A stretch of DNA of 64,000 bases from Mycobacterium sp. D16Q14 (GTDB taxonomy: Bacteria; Actinomycetota; Actinomycetes; Mycobacteriales; Mycobacteriaceae), in contig MAEX01000010.1 of NCBI GenBank assembly GCA_002013415.1, forward strand, positions 124,001 through 188,000. The letters are read 5' to 3'. The notes below the pieces were generated by a model, which saw only the letters and a list, made by a program, of their open reading frames with translations, was not told the origin of the DNA and made no database searches. The position numbers and the translations under genes are program-made. This document shows, piece by piece, positions 26,342 through 34,780 of this stretch. Within the stretch, counting starts at the first letter, position 1. The number at the start of each line of letters is the position of its first letter.

Positions 26342-26974
26342 TCAGTCGGCCGTTAATCCAAAGGTGCTTTCCAAGGTTCGCGCCCGCTCCGCTGCCAGCA
26401 GTCGCGCATCACGTCCGTATGCGTCGCTGCCAATATCTGGGGAGCCCATCTCCAACTCCGATGCGTCCGCATATGCCGTATCGAAGAGGTCATGGAAGAC
26501 CTGCCATTGGTCGCCAAGGTCCTGAACGGCGTAGACGCCTGCGATGAAATCCTCTCCAGAAGATCCACCTTGCGCATATACGAATAGCAGATCGTTGATT
26601 CGGCGCGCCAGATCGGCCTGCTTGGTGAGGTATTCGGGGTCAGGTGACTGGATGCGGATGAGCTTGCCGTAGCGCTCTTCCAGTGCAGGAACTCGCTCTT
26701 CGAGCAGACGACGGTGCATTTCCGCTTCGGAGATCTGATGCGGTTCGGAGGGATCAGGAGGCTGATAGGCGGGGACGTAGTCTTCGAGGTCTACGAACAT
26801 TTCTCGTACCGTCGGGTCGTCGACACCTGGATCGGTAATGAATCGGGATCTCAGCGACATGAAATCTCGGGCGTAAATTCGTGCCGTTATTGTTCCACCG
26901 AGATACTGCCCGACCAATCTTCCCAGTGCAGAAAGGTATGCGGGCGCCTCCGATTGGTGCGCTTCGTGGGTCAT
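26342..26974 (-). CDS. Putative immunity protein for the colicin-D-like toxin
   Basis: A 210-residue acidic cytoplasmic protein beginning 1 bp after the toxin stop codon, the usual place for a cognate immunity gene. The N-terminal 90 residues (LGRLVGQYLGGTITARIYAR, then SLRSRFITDPGV and FVDLEDYVPAY) resemble the colicin D immunity family in helix pattern and acidic signature. The C-terminal half (about 100-210) is not recognised. At 210 residues it is more than twice the length of classic ImmD (about 87). The position parallels IFT (Rv3902c) after cpnT in M. tuberculosis. GC content is low like that of its neighbours. Confidence 0.72.
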   Translation of the reverse strand: MTHEAHQSEAPAYLSALGRLVGQYLGGTITARIYARDFMSLRSRFITDPGVDDPTVREMFVDLEDYVPAYQPPDPSEPHQISEAEMHRRLLEERVPALEERYGKLIRIQSPDPEYLTKQADLARRINDLLFVYAQGGSSGEDFIAGVYAVQDLGDQWQVFHDLFDTAYADASELEMGSPDIGSDAYGRDARLLAAERARTLESTFGLTAD

Positions 26975-26975
26975 G

Positions 26976-28280
26976 TCACCAGAACCTTCCACCGCTCAGC
27001 AGTCCTTGGTACTGCTGAGTGGTCATCTCCCAGCACGACCAGAATTCGCCATTGGGCCTCTGCATTACCATCTTTCTCGTAACTGGATTATAGGTAACCA
27101 CCGCCGGTCCTTGCCCGTGATAATCGGGAACGCTGATCCGCTTGTTCGCGGGATCGTCAAGAAACCCTTCTATGGCCTTTTGGAATTTTCCTATGTTCTC
27201 TTTGTTTCTGTTTCCTTCGATGCCGAACATGTCTTTCGCATGTGAATCATATTTCTTGTCCAGATTGTTTTTCTTGTAGGTGATTTGGAGTTTCGGAGGT
27301 TCTGGCGTCTTTGTCTTTCCTGGGCGTAGGGCCTTGGGAAGTTTCGAAGCCAGCTCATCCATCTTGCCTTTGAGCTTGGTAACCCCTTCGGCAACCCGTC
27401 GGCCTGTCTTCGAGATCTTGGCGGCGGTTGCGATTGCCTCAACGAACTTCTTGATTTTCTGTGCGGTCTTTGTGATGCGCCAGGCGGCAACGCCAGCACC
27501 GGCCGCACTCGCGATACCAGCGGTGACGAATGAGAGCGCGATCCCTACCGCCATAGACGCGGCCTGTTCAATGAGCATCTGCTCGACGGCGTCTTTGATG
27601 TCTTGACGCAGCTTGTTGAGTGTTTCCTTGAAGTCTCCGCAACTCGGGCCGACGGCGTCTACCGCCTTGCCGATCTCGATGACCGAGTTCTGGATTTCGG
27701 CGTATTCGGCCTCGATGAGATCAATCTCGGGACTCTTGTCTTCGACGATTGTGTCTCGCCCGGCTGCCAATACGTCGATCGCCCCACGCAGGTCATCGTT
27801 GGCGAAGCTCTTCCACGCGGACTGCGCGGTTTCGAGCTTTCCCGTGTCGCCGTTGGGAATTGGGACGCCGATTTCACCAACAAGGTCGATCACCCCTTGG
27901 AGGCCCGCTCCTGAATCGCCGATCGATGACGGTGGAGCTTCCGCTTGGACCGTGGTTGGTGATCCTTCACTGGCGCGCTCTTCGCCGGGAAGCGTTCCCG
28001 TTAGTCCATCGGCCTCGCCCCAGTTGTAGGCCGTCTGTTTCAGTCTGGCGGAGAAGCTGACGAGGGCTGCTGTGGTGCTGTTGATGCCCTCGATGATGCT
28101 TTTGGCGGCCTCGTCATACTCCGTGCCCCATTGTTTCCCGGCGACATCACTACCAGCCATCGAGTCAGTGCCTTCGAGAGCGAGTGTGAGTGCGCTAGCG
28201 CCCTGCGACAGAAACTTGGATGCGTCGTCCAGGTCCCGCGCGATGCTGAAATAGTTCCGGTAGACGATCTCGGTCGTCAT
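26976..28280 (-). CDS. CpnT-like ESX-exported toxin with colicin-D-type tRNase domain
   Basis: A 434-residue protein with no signal peptide. The N-terminal WXG100-like domain (1-95) has MAGSDVAGKQWGTEY (Trp51-Gly52) and Tyr85-x3-Glu89, matching the CpnT N-terminus; a second CpnT-like helical region (about 120-240) begins IGVPIPNGDTGKLETAQSAW. A hydrophobic stretch (about 236-262) and basic linker follow. The last ~100 residues match the colicin D nuclease: KKYDSHAKDMFGIEGNRNKE carries the likely catalytic His347, and WSCWEM supplies Ser415 and Trp417. Colicin D cleaves the anticodon loop of tRNA-Arg. One extra residue lies before the His, and the second Lys of the colicin D KYKH motif is not conserved. 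Its ATG overlaps the upstream Esx stop (TGATG). Confidence 0.85.
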   Translation of the reverse strand: MTTEIVYRNYFSIARDLDDASKFLSQGASALTLALEGTDSMAGSDVAGKQWGTEYDEAAKSIIEGINSTTAALVSFSARLKQTAYNWGEADGLTGTLPGEERASEGSPTTVQAEAPPSSIGDSGAGLQGVIDLVGEIGVPIPNGDTGKLETAQSAWKSFANDDLRGAIDVLAAGRDTIVEDKSPEIDLIEAEYAEIQNSVIEIGKAVDAVGPSCGDFKETLNKLRQDIKDAVEQMLIEQAASMAVGIALSFVTAGIASAAGAGVAAWRITKTAQKIKKFVEAIATAAKISKTGRRVAEGVTKLKGKMDELASKLPKALRPGKTKTPEPPKLQITYKKNNLDKKYDSHAKDMFGIEGNRNKENIGKFQKAIEGFLDDPANKRISVPDYHGQGPAVVTYNPVTRKMVMQRPNGEFWSCWEMTTQQYQGLLSGGRFW

Positions 28281-28570
28281 CAGTCAAACATCGATCTATT
28301 GACCGCGCGAGCATCGTCATACGCTTGCCCAACTCCCGCCAGCCACTTCGACATCTCGCCAAGTACATCTTTCAGTTCCGCAGCTGCCTTCAACCATTCC
28401 CTCGTGTTTTCGCGGAACTGATCACCAGCTAAACCTTGGAAGGATTGTTCGGATCTGTCGACCTCGGCCGTGACCTTATGGACAGCCTCGGCGACGTGGT
28501 CGCCATACTCCGTCAGCGCACGCGAAGTGTTGTCTATGTGCTCACTGTCGAACACGAGTCTGTCGATCAT
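28280..28570 (-). CDS. WXG100 (Esx) protein, EsxE-position
   Basis: A 96-residue WXG100-size helical hairpin protein. The turn holds FQG (residues 44-46, in place of WxG) followed by LAGDQF. There is no signal peptide, and heptad-like hydrophobics flank the turn. The start overlaps the upstream Esx gene (ATGA) and the stop overlaps the toxin start. It probably dimerises with its partner for export with the toxin, as EsxE-EsxF do with CpnT. Confidence 0.82.
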   Translation of the reverse strand: MIDRLVFDSEHIDNTSRALTEYGDHVAEAVHKVTAEVDRSEQSFQGLAGDQFRENTREWLKAAAELKDVLGEMSKWLAGVGQAYDDARAVNRSMFD

Positions 28571-28869
28571 GTGGTGATCTGCCCGTCCGCAGCGGACAAG
28601 CGCGCAGTACTGACTTGTTCCTGTGCGAGGTACGCATCGACGTTGTTCATGATCTTCTTCGGTATCTCGTCCAGATGCTTCAGGATCTTTTCTGCTTGAG
28701 ATACCAATGCCTCGTACTGGTCATCGAATTCCTCGGCGCGATTACCAAGCCACCCCTCATTCAGGACGGATGCAGCGCTGTCGAGTGTCTGCCAACCCTT
28801 CTGGGATGCGTCGGCCATCGCGCGTACGACTGTTGCGGTGATGTGCAGGTCGTCGCTATCAATCAGCAT
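28567..28869 (-). CDS. WXG100 (Esx) protein, EsxF-position
   Basis: A 100-residue WXG100 protein with the turn motif WLG (residues 40-42) in NEGWLGNRAEEFDDQYE. The YxxxD/E-type ESX signal is Tyr80-x3-Glu84 (YLAQE), where such motifs normally lie. GGAGGG stands about 7 bp before ATG 28869. First gene of the four-gene toxin cassette; its promoter must lie in 28870-29019. Confidence 0.85.
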   Translation of the reverse strand: MLIDSDDLHITATVVRAMADASQKGWQTLDSAASVLNEGWLGNRAEEFDDQYEALVSQAEKILKHLDEIPKKIMNNVDAYLAQEQVSTARLSAADGQITT

Positions 28870-29019
28870 TGTTATCCCTCCCCGTGGGTATGGCGAAACC
28901 CTAACTGGGGGCCATCAAGATCGCCACCGGTGGCCGAGCTGATATCGATGAGCACACCGGCCGCGCAACGCCATACGCGAATCTCATCTCAGCGAGAGAT
29001 GGTCAGGTCAGCCGCCGCG
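28870..29019. other. Spacer between mmpL3 and the toxin cassette
   Basis: About 150 bp between the mmpL3 stop and the first Esx gene on the same strand. It should hold the cassette promoter. No hairpin strong enough for a terminator was found, so read-through from mmpL3 into the cassette cannot be excluded. Confidence 0.5.
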
Positions 29020-32000
29020 TTAGATGCGGCGACCCTCGCGACGCAGCAGATCCTGGGCGCTGACGCTGCCGCCGCGGCTACGGCGAGTGGCCTCGTCCGC
29101 TTCCTGCTGTTGCTGTGGCGTGCGCTTCTGATCACGACTCTGTCCGGAAGCCGGTAATGCCTCCGTCGCATCAGCCGCGGGGGGAGTGGGCTGGGGAGGA
29201 CGCGGAGCCCGGGGTGGACCCTGCCGCGTGGCACCCGGGGTGGCGATCGGCATCGCCGTCGTCGCGTCCTCAGCCGGAGTGCTGTTGGCACGGTTCGGCT
29301 GCGGCGGTTGCGGCGTGGACTGAGGAGGCTTAGAGACGGGTATCGCGGTGGTCGCATCCCCCGACTCGGCGGCCGGTCCGGAGCCGGGCTGCTTGGGACC
29401 GCGCAACTCGCCGAGCCACGACTCGATCTCTCTGTCGGCATTGCGGCGGTCCGGGCGGTGCGTTCCGGCGACGCTGCTGCGGGTGGTCGGAGCGTCGGGG
29501 CCAGTGGGGTTTCCACCGGGTACGCGCGTGGTGGGCGCATCGGTGGGAGCAACGTTTTTGCCGGGCACCGACATCCGCGTCGTCGCGGGTGCGTCGCCTC
29601 CGGCATTGCCCGCCAGGCTGACCGGTGTGGTCGGGGGAGCGGGAGGAGTCGGCGTGGGCCGGGCTGGAGCCGACGGATCATGTTGGCGCGCTGTGGGTGT
29701 CGAGGGCAACCGGGTGCGCTCGGAGGCGATCGCCAGCTTGGTGGTGCGTGCGTTGGACCCGACCGGAGAGGTCGCCGCCGCGATGGCCTGTTCGCGGCCG
29801 GTCGGGCGCTTGCGCTCGTCGGGGAGGGTGACTTCACCGAGGCCGAGTTTGACCTGGACACGCTTCATCCACGCCGGTGCCCACCAGCAGTCGTCACCGA
29901 GCAGCTTCATGACCGCCGGGATGAGCAGCATGCGGACCACGGTGGCGTCAAGGATCAGCGCGGCGATGAGACCGAAGGCCAGGTATTTCATCATCACCAG
30001 ATCGGAGAAGGCGAAGCCGCCGGCCACCACGATCAGAATCAGCGCGGCCGCGGTGATGATGCGCCCGGTGTTGGCGGTACCCACGCGTACGGCCTCGGTG
30101 GTCGACAGCCCCTGGTGCCGCGCCTCGATCATGCGGGACATCAAGAATACTTCGTAGTCACTGGACAGGCCGTAGATGACGACGATGATCAGCACGATGA
30201 CCGGCGCGGTGAGCGGGGTCGGGGTGAAGTTCAGCCACGTGGAGAAGTGGCCGTCAACGAATATCCAGGTCAGGATGCCCATGGTGGAACCCAGACCAAG
30301 GGCGCTCATGACGGCCGCCTTGATGGGCAGCACCAATGAGCCGAACGCCAGGAACATCAGGATCGTGGTGACGCTGATCAGAATCACGATCACCAGCGGA
30401 AGCTTGTCGAACACGGTGTCGATCGAGTCCTGCTCGAGTGCGGGAGTACCGCCGACATACATCGTGACGCCCTTGGGGACGGACATCGCTCGAAGCTCTT
30501 TGACCTTGGCCCCGGCGGTGTCGCGATTGATCAAGGCGTTCTGGATGACCTTGACGCTGGCGTCGCCATCGGTCTTGACCGACTGACGGCGCTGCCACAT
30601 CTGAGTCTTGTCCCCGCCGGGCTCGACAAACCCCGGAACCTTCATCGCATCGGCCCGGATCTGATTGAGCTGCGAGTCGGTGGCGCCCTTGGTGACGATA
30701 GTGATGGTCTCGGTACGGAAGCCAGGGAAGAGTGTGTCGAAGTCCTCTTGTGCCATGCGAACGGAATTCGTTGGCGGCAGGTACTTTTCACTGAACCCGC
30801 CGAGTTTCAGATTGCCCAGCGGGATGATCAGCAGCAGCATCACGATGACGATCGGTACGGCGAACACCAACGGCCGCTGCATCACGAAGACAACGGTGCG
30901 TCCCCAGAAGCCGTTCTCCAGCTCCTCGCGCGACTTGGTGCGGCTGAACCGCTTGATGCTCAGGGCATCGACATGCCGCCCGAGAACACCCAGACACGCG
31001 GGCAGCACGGTGACCGCCAGAATCGCGGCGAGCAGCACCGAGGCGATACCCGCGTACGTCAGCGACCTCAGGAACTGCTGCGGCACGATCAGCATCGGCA
31101 TCAGGGCGGCCGCGATCAGGGTGGCCGAGAACATGACGGTGCGGCCCGAGGTGATGACGGTGCGACGGACCGCGGTTTCGGTGTCGTAGCCCTCGGCGAT
31201 CTCCTCGCGGAAACGGCTGACGATGAATAGCGAGTAGTCGATGGCGATGCCCAGGCCGATGAGTGTGACCACCGGCTGAGCGAAGAAGTGCACCGGAGCG
31301 AACAGCGTGATCAAACGCATGATTCCGAGTGCGCCGGCGATGGTCAGGCCGCCCACCATCAGGGGCAGGCCGGCGGCGATCACACCACCGAAGACGAAGA
31401 ACAACACGACGGCCATGACAGGCAGCGACAGGACCTCCATGCGCTGCTGGTCCTTACCGATGGTTCCGGTCAGCTCACTCGCGACCGGCTGCAGCCCGGC
31501 CAGCTGGATATCGACACCGTTGAGCAGGAACTTGTTCTTCGCGGGGTCGTCGTCCTTGTCCGGATTCGACAGGGCCTTGTAGTTGTTGAGGATGGTGTCG
31601 TCATCGTCGCCGTTGAGGCTGACCGAGACGAAGGTGTGCTTACGGTCGTCGGTCACCATCCGTTTGACGGTGGGGTCTGTGCTGGTGGGGGCGCGTAACC
31701 AGCCGGCCCAGCCGTAGACCTCGTCCGGGTTGTCCTTCTGAAGCTGGTTGAAGTGGTCGGTGACCTTCTTCTGGAAGTCAGGATCATCGACGGTCTTGCC
31801 CTCGGGGGCCGCGATGACGGCGACGACGTGGGTGGTTCGGTCACGTCCCAGCGCGTCATCGGCCATCACGGAGGCCTTCACGGACTCGCTGTTGTCGGCG
31901 AAGAAACCGCTCTGCGTCACGTGGTCGCCGAGCGTTATCCCGAACAGCCCGGAACCCAGGCAGATCGTGACGAACGCGGCAACGACGATGAACCGATACC

Positions 32001-32031
32001 GGTACACCATTCGGCCCCACCAGGCGAACAC
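29020..32031 (-). CDS. mmpL3: Trehalose monomycolate transporter MmpL3
   Basis: A 1003-residue RND transporter, essential in mycobacteria, that carries trehalose monomycolate to the periplasm and is the target of several drug classes. TM1 (MVYRYRFIVVAAFVTICLGS) is followed by the porter domain with FFADNSES. The proton-relay pairs are GLGIAIDYSLFIVSRF (TM4) and GLSSDYEVFLMSRM (TM10). The cytoplasmic tail (about 740-1003) is long, Pro/Thr-rich and low-complexity, with repeats around DAPTTR and TTAIP/TTAMP. Gene order with NYN and trmB matches Rv0206c-Rv0208c. Confidence 0.97.
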   Translation of the reverse strand: MFAWWGRMVYRYRFIVVAAFVTICLGSGLFGITLGDHVTQSGFFADNSESVKASVMADDALGRDRTTHVVAVIAAPEGKTVDDPDFQKKVTDHFNQLQKDNPDEVYGWAGWLRAPTSTDPTVKRMVTDDRKHTFVSVSLNGDDDDTILNNYKALSNPDKDDDPAKNKFLLNGVDIQLAGLQPVASELTGTIGKDQQRMEVLSLPVMAVVLFFVFGGVIAAGLPLMVGGLTIAGALGIMRLITLFAPVHFFAQPVVTLIGLGIAIDYSLFIVSRFREEIAEGYDTETAVRRTVITSGRTVMFSATLIAAALMPMLIVPQQFLRSLTYAGIASVLLAAILAVTVLPACLGVLGRHVDALSIKRFSRTKSREELENGFWGRTVVFVMQRPLVFAVPIVIVMLLLIIPLGNLKLGGFSEKYLPPTNSVRMAQEDFDTLFPGFRTETITIVTKGATDSQLNQIRADAMKVPGFVEPGGDKTQMWQRRQSVKTDGDASVKVIQNALINRDTAGAKVKELRAMSVPKGVTMYVGGTPALEQDSIDTVFDKLPLVIVILISVTTILMFLAFGSLVLPIKAAVMSALGLGSTMGILTWIFVDGHFSTWLNFTPTPLTAPVIVLIIVVIYGLSSDYEVFLMSRMIEARHQGLSTTEAVRVGTANTGRIITAAALILIVVAGGFAFSDLVMMKYLAFGLIAALILDATVVRMLLIPAVMKLLGDDCWWAPAWMKRVQVKLGLGEVTLPDERKRPTGREQAIAAATSPVGSNARTTKLAIASERTRLPSTPTARQHDPSAPARPTPTPPAPPTTPVSLAGNAGGDAPATTRMSVPGKNVAPTDAPTTRVPGGNPTGPDAPTTRSSVAGTHRPDRRNADREIESWLGELRGPKQPGSGPAAESGDATTAIPVSKPPQSTPQPPQPNRANSTPAEDATTAMPIATPGATRQGPPRAPRPPQPTPPAADATEALPASGQSRDQKRTPQQQQEADEATRRSRGGSVSAQDLLRREGRRI

Positions 32032-32068
32032 AGAATCTCCTAACTAGCGTCTCTCACGCGCTGAGTTT

Positions 32069-32752
32069 TCATGTCCTGGACGTAAGCAATGCCGACAAGG
32101 GTCGGAATGGCTGCAACCAGGCGCCTTCGTCGGGGAGCGAATCGAGACCCACCCGCGGCAAGGCTCGGGGGAAAACTCCGGGTATGTCCTCGAGATCGAC
32201 GAACTCCAGAGTATCCGAGGTTAGCGCCCAACTCGCATGTTCGCGAAATCCCAGCACACTGACGGGCACCCCGTCACCGGCGATTTTCTCCATCGGTTCG
32301 CGGAAAGCCTGACCATCCGCCGAGGCCACAAGCACCCCGGCCAGGCCTTCATCGGACCGCAGCTCGATATGAGCAAGCATGTCGGCGTCGACGTCACTGT
32401 CTTCGTCGATCTTGGGTTTGGCAAATACCGCAAACCCAACGTTGCGTAACGCCTCGACCCATGGCCGCACCACTTCGGCGTTCCCCGGCGCGATATTGGT
32501 AAACACTGTGGCCTCGGGTTCGACGAGGCAATGCGGATGATCCGCCGAGTACGCGGCAGTGCGTTCGAGGAGCCAACGGCCCAGGGCGTCGAAACGCGGC
32601 CGGTTCTCAGCGGACGGGCGGCCGCCAATGATGGCCCCCAGGCCCATATCGAGGTTTGGTGCGTCCCACACCAGCAGTACCCGCAGCACCCGGCGTCGAT
32701 GAACCGTTTCATCTGCTGTATCTGGGCGCTCCAGGTCCTCGGCGAGGCTCAC
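32069..32752 (-). CDS. NYN-domain protein (Rv0207c-like)
   Basis: A 227-residue protein of the NYN (PIN-like) nuclease fold: the first acidic motif is VLLVWDAPNLDMGLG, then DVDADMLAHIEL and VLVASADGQAF. The conserved Asp suit a metal-dependent RNase site; activity is unproven. GTG 32752 overlaps the trmB stop (GTGA), so it is coupled to a tRNA-modifying enzyme, in line with an RNA-related role. Confidence 0.85.
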   Translation of the reverse strand: MSLAEDLERPDTADETVHRRRVLRVLLVWDAPNLDMGLGAIIGGRPSAENRPRFDALGRWLLERTAAYSADHPHCLVEPEATVFTNIAPGNAEVVRPWVEALRNVGFAVFAKPKIDEDSDVDADMLAHIELRSDEGLAGVLVASADGQAFREPMEKIAGDGVPVSVLGFREHASWALTSDTLEFVDLEDIPGVFPRALPRVGLDSLPDEGAWLQPFRPLSALLTSRT

Positions 32753-33546
32753 AATCGCTCCCAGACGAAGTCGTTGATCGCACTGCCGACCGTGTGCGCT
32801 TTCCCCTCGAACTTAGTGGTGGGCCGGCTCACGGAGACCGGAATGCGGGGATCATCGAGTTCAAGGCGCCGCAGCGTGGATTCATTGTCCCCGACCTCGG
32901 CGATATGTTCGGCGTAATTCGCATGGTCGGTGGCCACATGCAGGGTGCCGCCCGGGCGGAGCCGGTCCGAGAGCAGCGCCACGGTGCCCGGTTGCAGCAG
33001 TCGGCGCTTGTGGTGGCGGGTCTTTGGCCAGGGGTCCGGGAAGAACACCCGTGCCGCGGTCAGCGTTCCTGACGGCAGCAGGTACTCCAGCACATCCAGT
33101 GCGTCCCCGCGGATCAGCCGGATGTTCTCGATACCTTCGCGATCGATCGCCGAGAGCAACTGAGCCAGACCCTTGCGGTAGACCTCAACGGCCAGTACGT
33201 CGAACTGAGGTTCTTCCAGGGCCATGGCAGCTGTGGATGTCCCTGTACCACAACCTATTTCGAGAATCAAGGGAGCGGTGCGACCGAACCATGCGGCGGG
33301 ATCCAGTGGCGGGCAGGTGCCGTCGGTCTCCCGGGCGACACGGCCGTAGGTCAGCCACGACTTGTCCCAGGCCTTCTGCTGGCCGTCGGACAGCGACGAC
33401 CCGCGCGAACGGAAGCTGGACACCCGGCGTGGGTGGTGGTTCGGGCCGTCCGTATGGGCGGCGGAATCGGCACTGACGGTCCCCGGGAGCTCGTCGGTGG
33501 CTGATCCAGCTACCACACAGCCCCGCTCCTGGCCGTCACAACGCAT
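32749..33546 (-). CDS. trmB: tRNA (guanine-N7-)-methyltransferase
   Basis: A class I SAM methyltransferase that makes m7G46 in tRNA, 265 residues with the annotated start. SAM motif I is LILEIGCGTGTSTAAMA, and the TrmB signature FFPDPWPKTRHHKRRL is intact. The first ~45 residues are poorly conserved. GTG 33516 has AGGAG 9 bp upstream and is an alternative start; ATG 33546 has a TATAGG -10-like box shortly upstream. Confidence 0.94.
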   Translation of the reverse strand: MRCDGQERGCVVAGSATDELPGTVSADSAAHTDGPNHHPRRVSSFRSRGSSLSDGQQKAWDKSWLTYGRVARETDGTCPPLDPAAWFGRTAPLILEIGCGTGTSTAAMALEEPQFDVLAVEVYRKGLAQLLSAIDREGIENIRLIRGDALDVLEYLLPSGTLTAARVFFPDPWPKTRHHKRRLLQPGTVALLSDRLRPGGTLHVATDHANYAEHIAEVGDNESTLRRLELDDPRIPVSVSRPTTKFEGKAHTVGSAINDFVWERL

Positions 33547-33694
33547 CTTCCCATGGTCACCTATAGGCGGCAGATCCCATAATCCCAGCGCATATTGATA
33601 CTCAACAGTTGCCTACCAGGGTGGAGCCCTCCACCGGATCAGGTGACAATGTGAGCATTTCCGTACGAGCGATGAGATTGGGTCTGGAAAAGGG

Positions 33695-34780
33695 ATGACG
33701 CGGGGGTTTGAGGTCTTCCGGGGAGCGCTCGACCGGTTTGCGACGCGTCCTGAGGTTCGCCAGGTGCACGGCGGCCAGCGCATTCACGATCTGGCGGTGC
33801 GGGCGGGGGACCCGCTTCGGGTCACCGTCCGGGGCCGCGCCGGTGTGGGCGTCACCAGCGTGATCGGCGCGTTGGGGCGCACCCTGCCTGCCGAGGACGG
33901 ACCGGGACATGCCCTCATCGAGGTGCCCGTCCCCGGCGTGGATCCTGCGGACTCCGCGGACGCGGACGCCATGGATGTCCAGGTGGTGGTGTTCGCAGAG
34001 GCGCTCAAGCCCGAGGACCGTGCGGTGTTGGAGGCCTCCAACGCACCCAAGGTGCTGATTCTCAACAAGGCAGATCTGACCGATCCCGGCGCCGCCCGCG
34101 GTCCCTGGAGCGCAGCCGTGGAGCGTTGCGCCCAGTACCGCATCGAGACGCGGGTGCCGACATTGCCGTTATCCGCGCACGTCCCATTGGCCGATATCGA
34201 TCAGGGCATGGTAGATGCGCTCAAGCTGATGGTCGAGAGCCCCGCGGACACCAGCTCCGTCGATGCGTTCGTGACGTGTACGCACGAGGTGCCGGTGCGG
34301 ATGCGGCAGCGGTTACTGCATGAGCTGGACCTGTACCCGATGGGGTGCGCGATCGGGGCGCTTCGGCAGGTTCCCACCTTGGCGGCTCCGGGACTGGCCT
34401 CGCTGCTGTGCGACCTGTCTGGTGTCGACGCGGTGGTGAACGCCATTCGCGCCGCCATCGCCCAGGGTTGGTATCGCCGGATGCGGACTGTGCTCGCCGA
34501 GCTCCGCAGGATTGGTGTGACGGGTGTCCTGCCGATACAAATCGATGCCTTCCTGACCAGTGACGACGTGGTGGTGGCTGCGATGCAGTGTGCGGTGGAC
34601 GCGGCCACGGCAGCGGGTATCGCCGTGGAGCTAAGCGATCATCCAGAAGATCACCGCTACCGCGCCGAGCGCTGGCAGCGGTTCGCCGCCGGCCCGGTGA
34701 ATGCCACCTACGCCGCGATGGGCACGGACATCGCGCGCGGATCGCTGCGCTTATGGCGGCTGGCCGGGGGCCGGGCGTGA
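33695..34780 (+). CDS. Degenerate P-loop GTPase-like protein (Rv0209-like)
   Basis: A 361-residue cytoplasmic protein. Residues about 48-57 (GRAGVGVTSV) sit where a P-loop belongs but lack its Lys. VLILNKADL (about 127) is a clear G4 motif, and LSAH could be G5. The rest is helical. It overlaps the next gene by 4 bp (GTGA), and that gene is built on the same plan. Orthologue of Rv0209 by synteny. Nucleotide binding without classical hydrolysis is possible; function unknown. Confidence 0.78.
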   Translation: MTRGFEVFRGALDRFATRPEVRQVHGGQRIHDLAVRAGDPLRVTVRGRAGVGVTSVIGALGRTLPAEDGPGHALIEVPVPGVDPADSADADAMDVQVVVFAEALKPEDRAVLEASNAPKVLILNKADLTDPGAARGPWSAAVERCAQYRIETRVPTLPLSAHVPLADIDQGMVDALKLMVESPADTSSVDAFVTCTHEVPVRMRQRLLHELDLYPMGCAIGALRQVPTLAAPGLASLLCDLSGVDAVVNAIRAAIAQGWYRRMRTVLAELRRIGVTGVLPIQIDAFLTSDDVVVAAMQCAVDAATAAGIAVELSDHPEDHRYRAERWQRFAAGPVNATYAAMGTDIARGSLRLWRLAGGRA

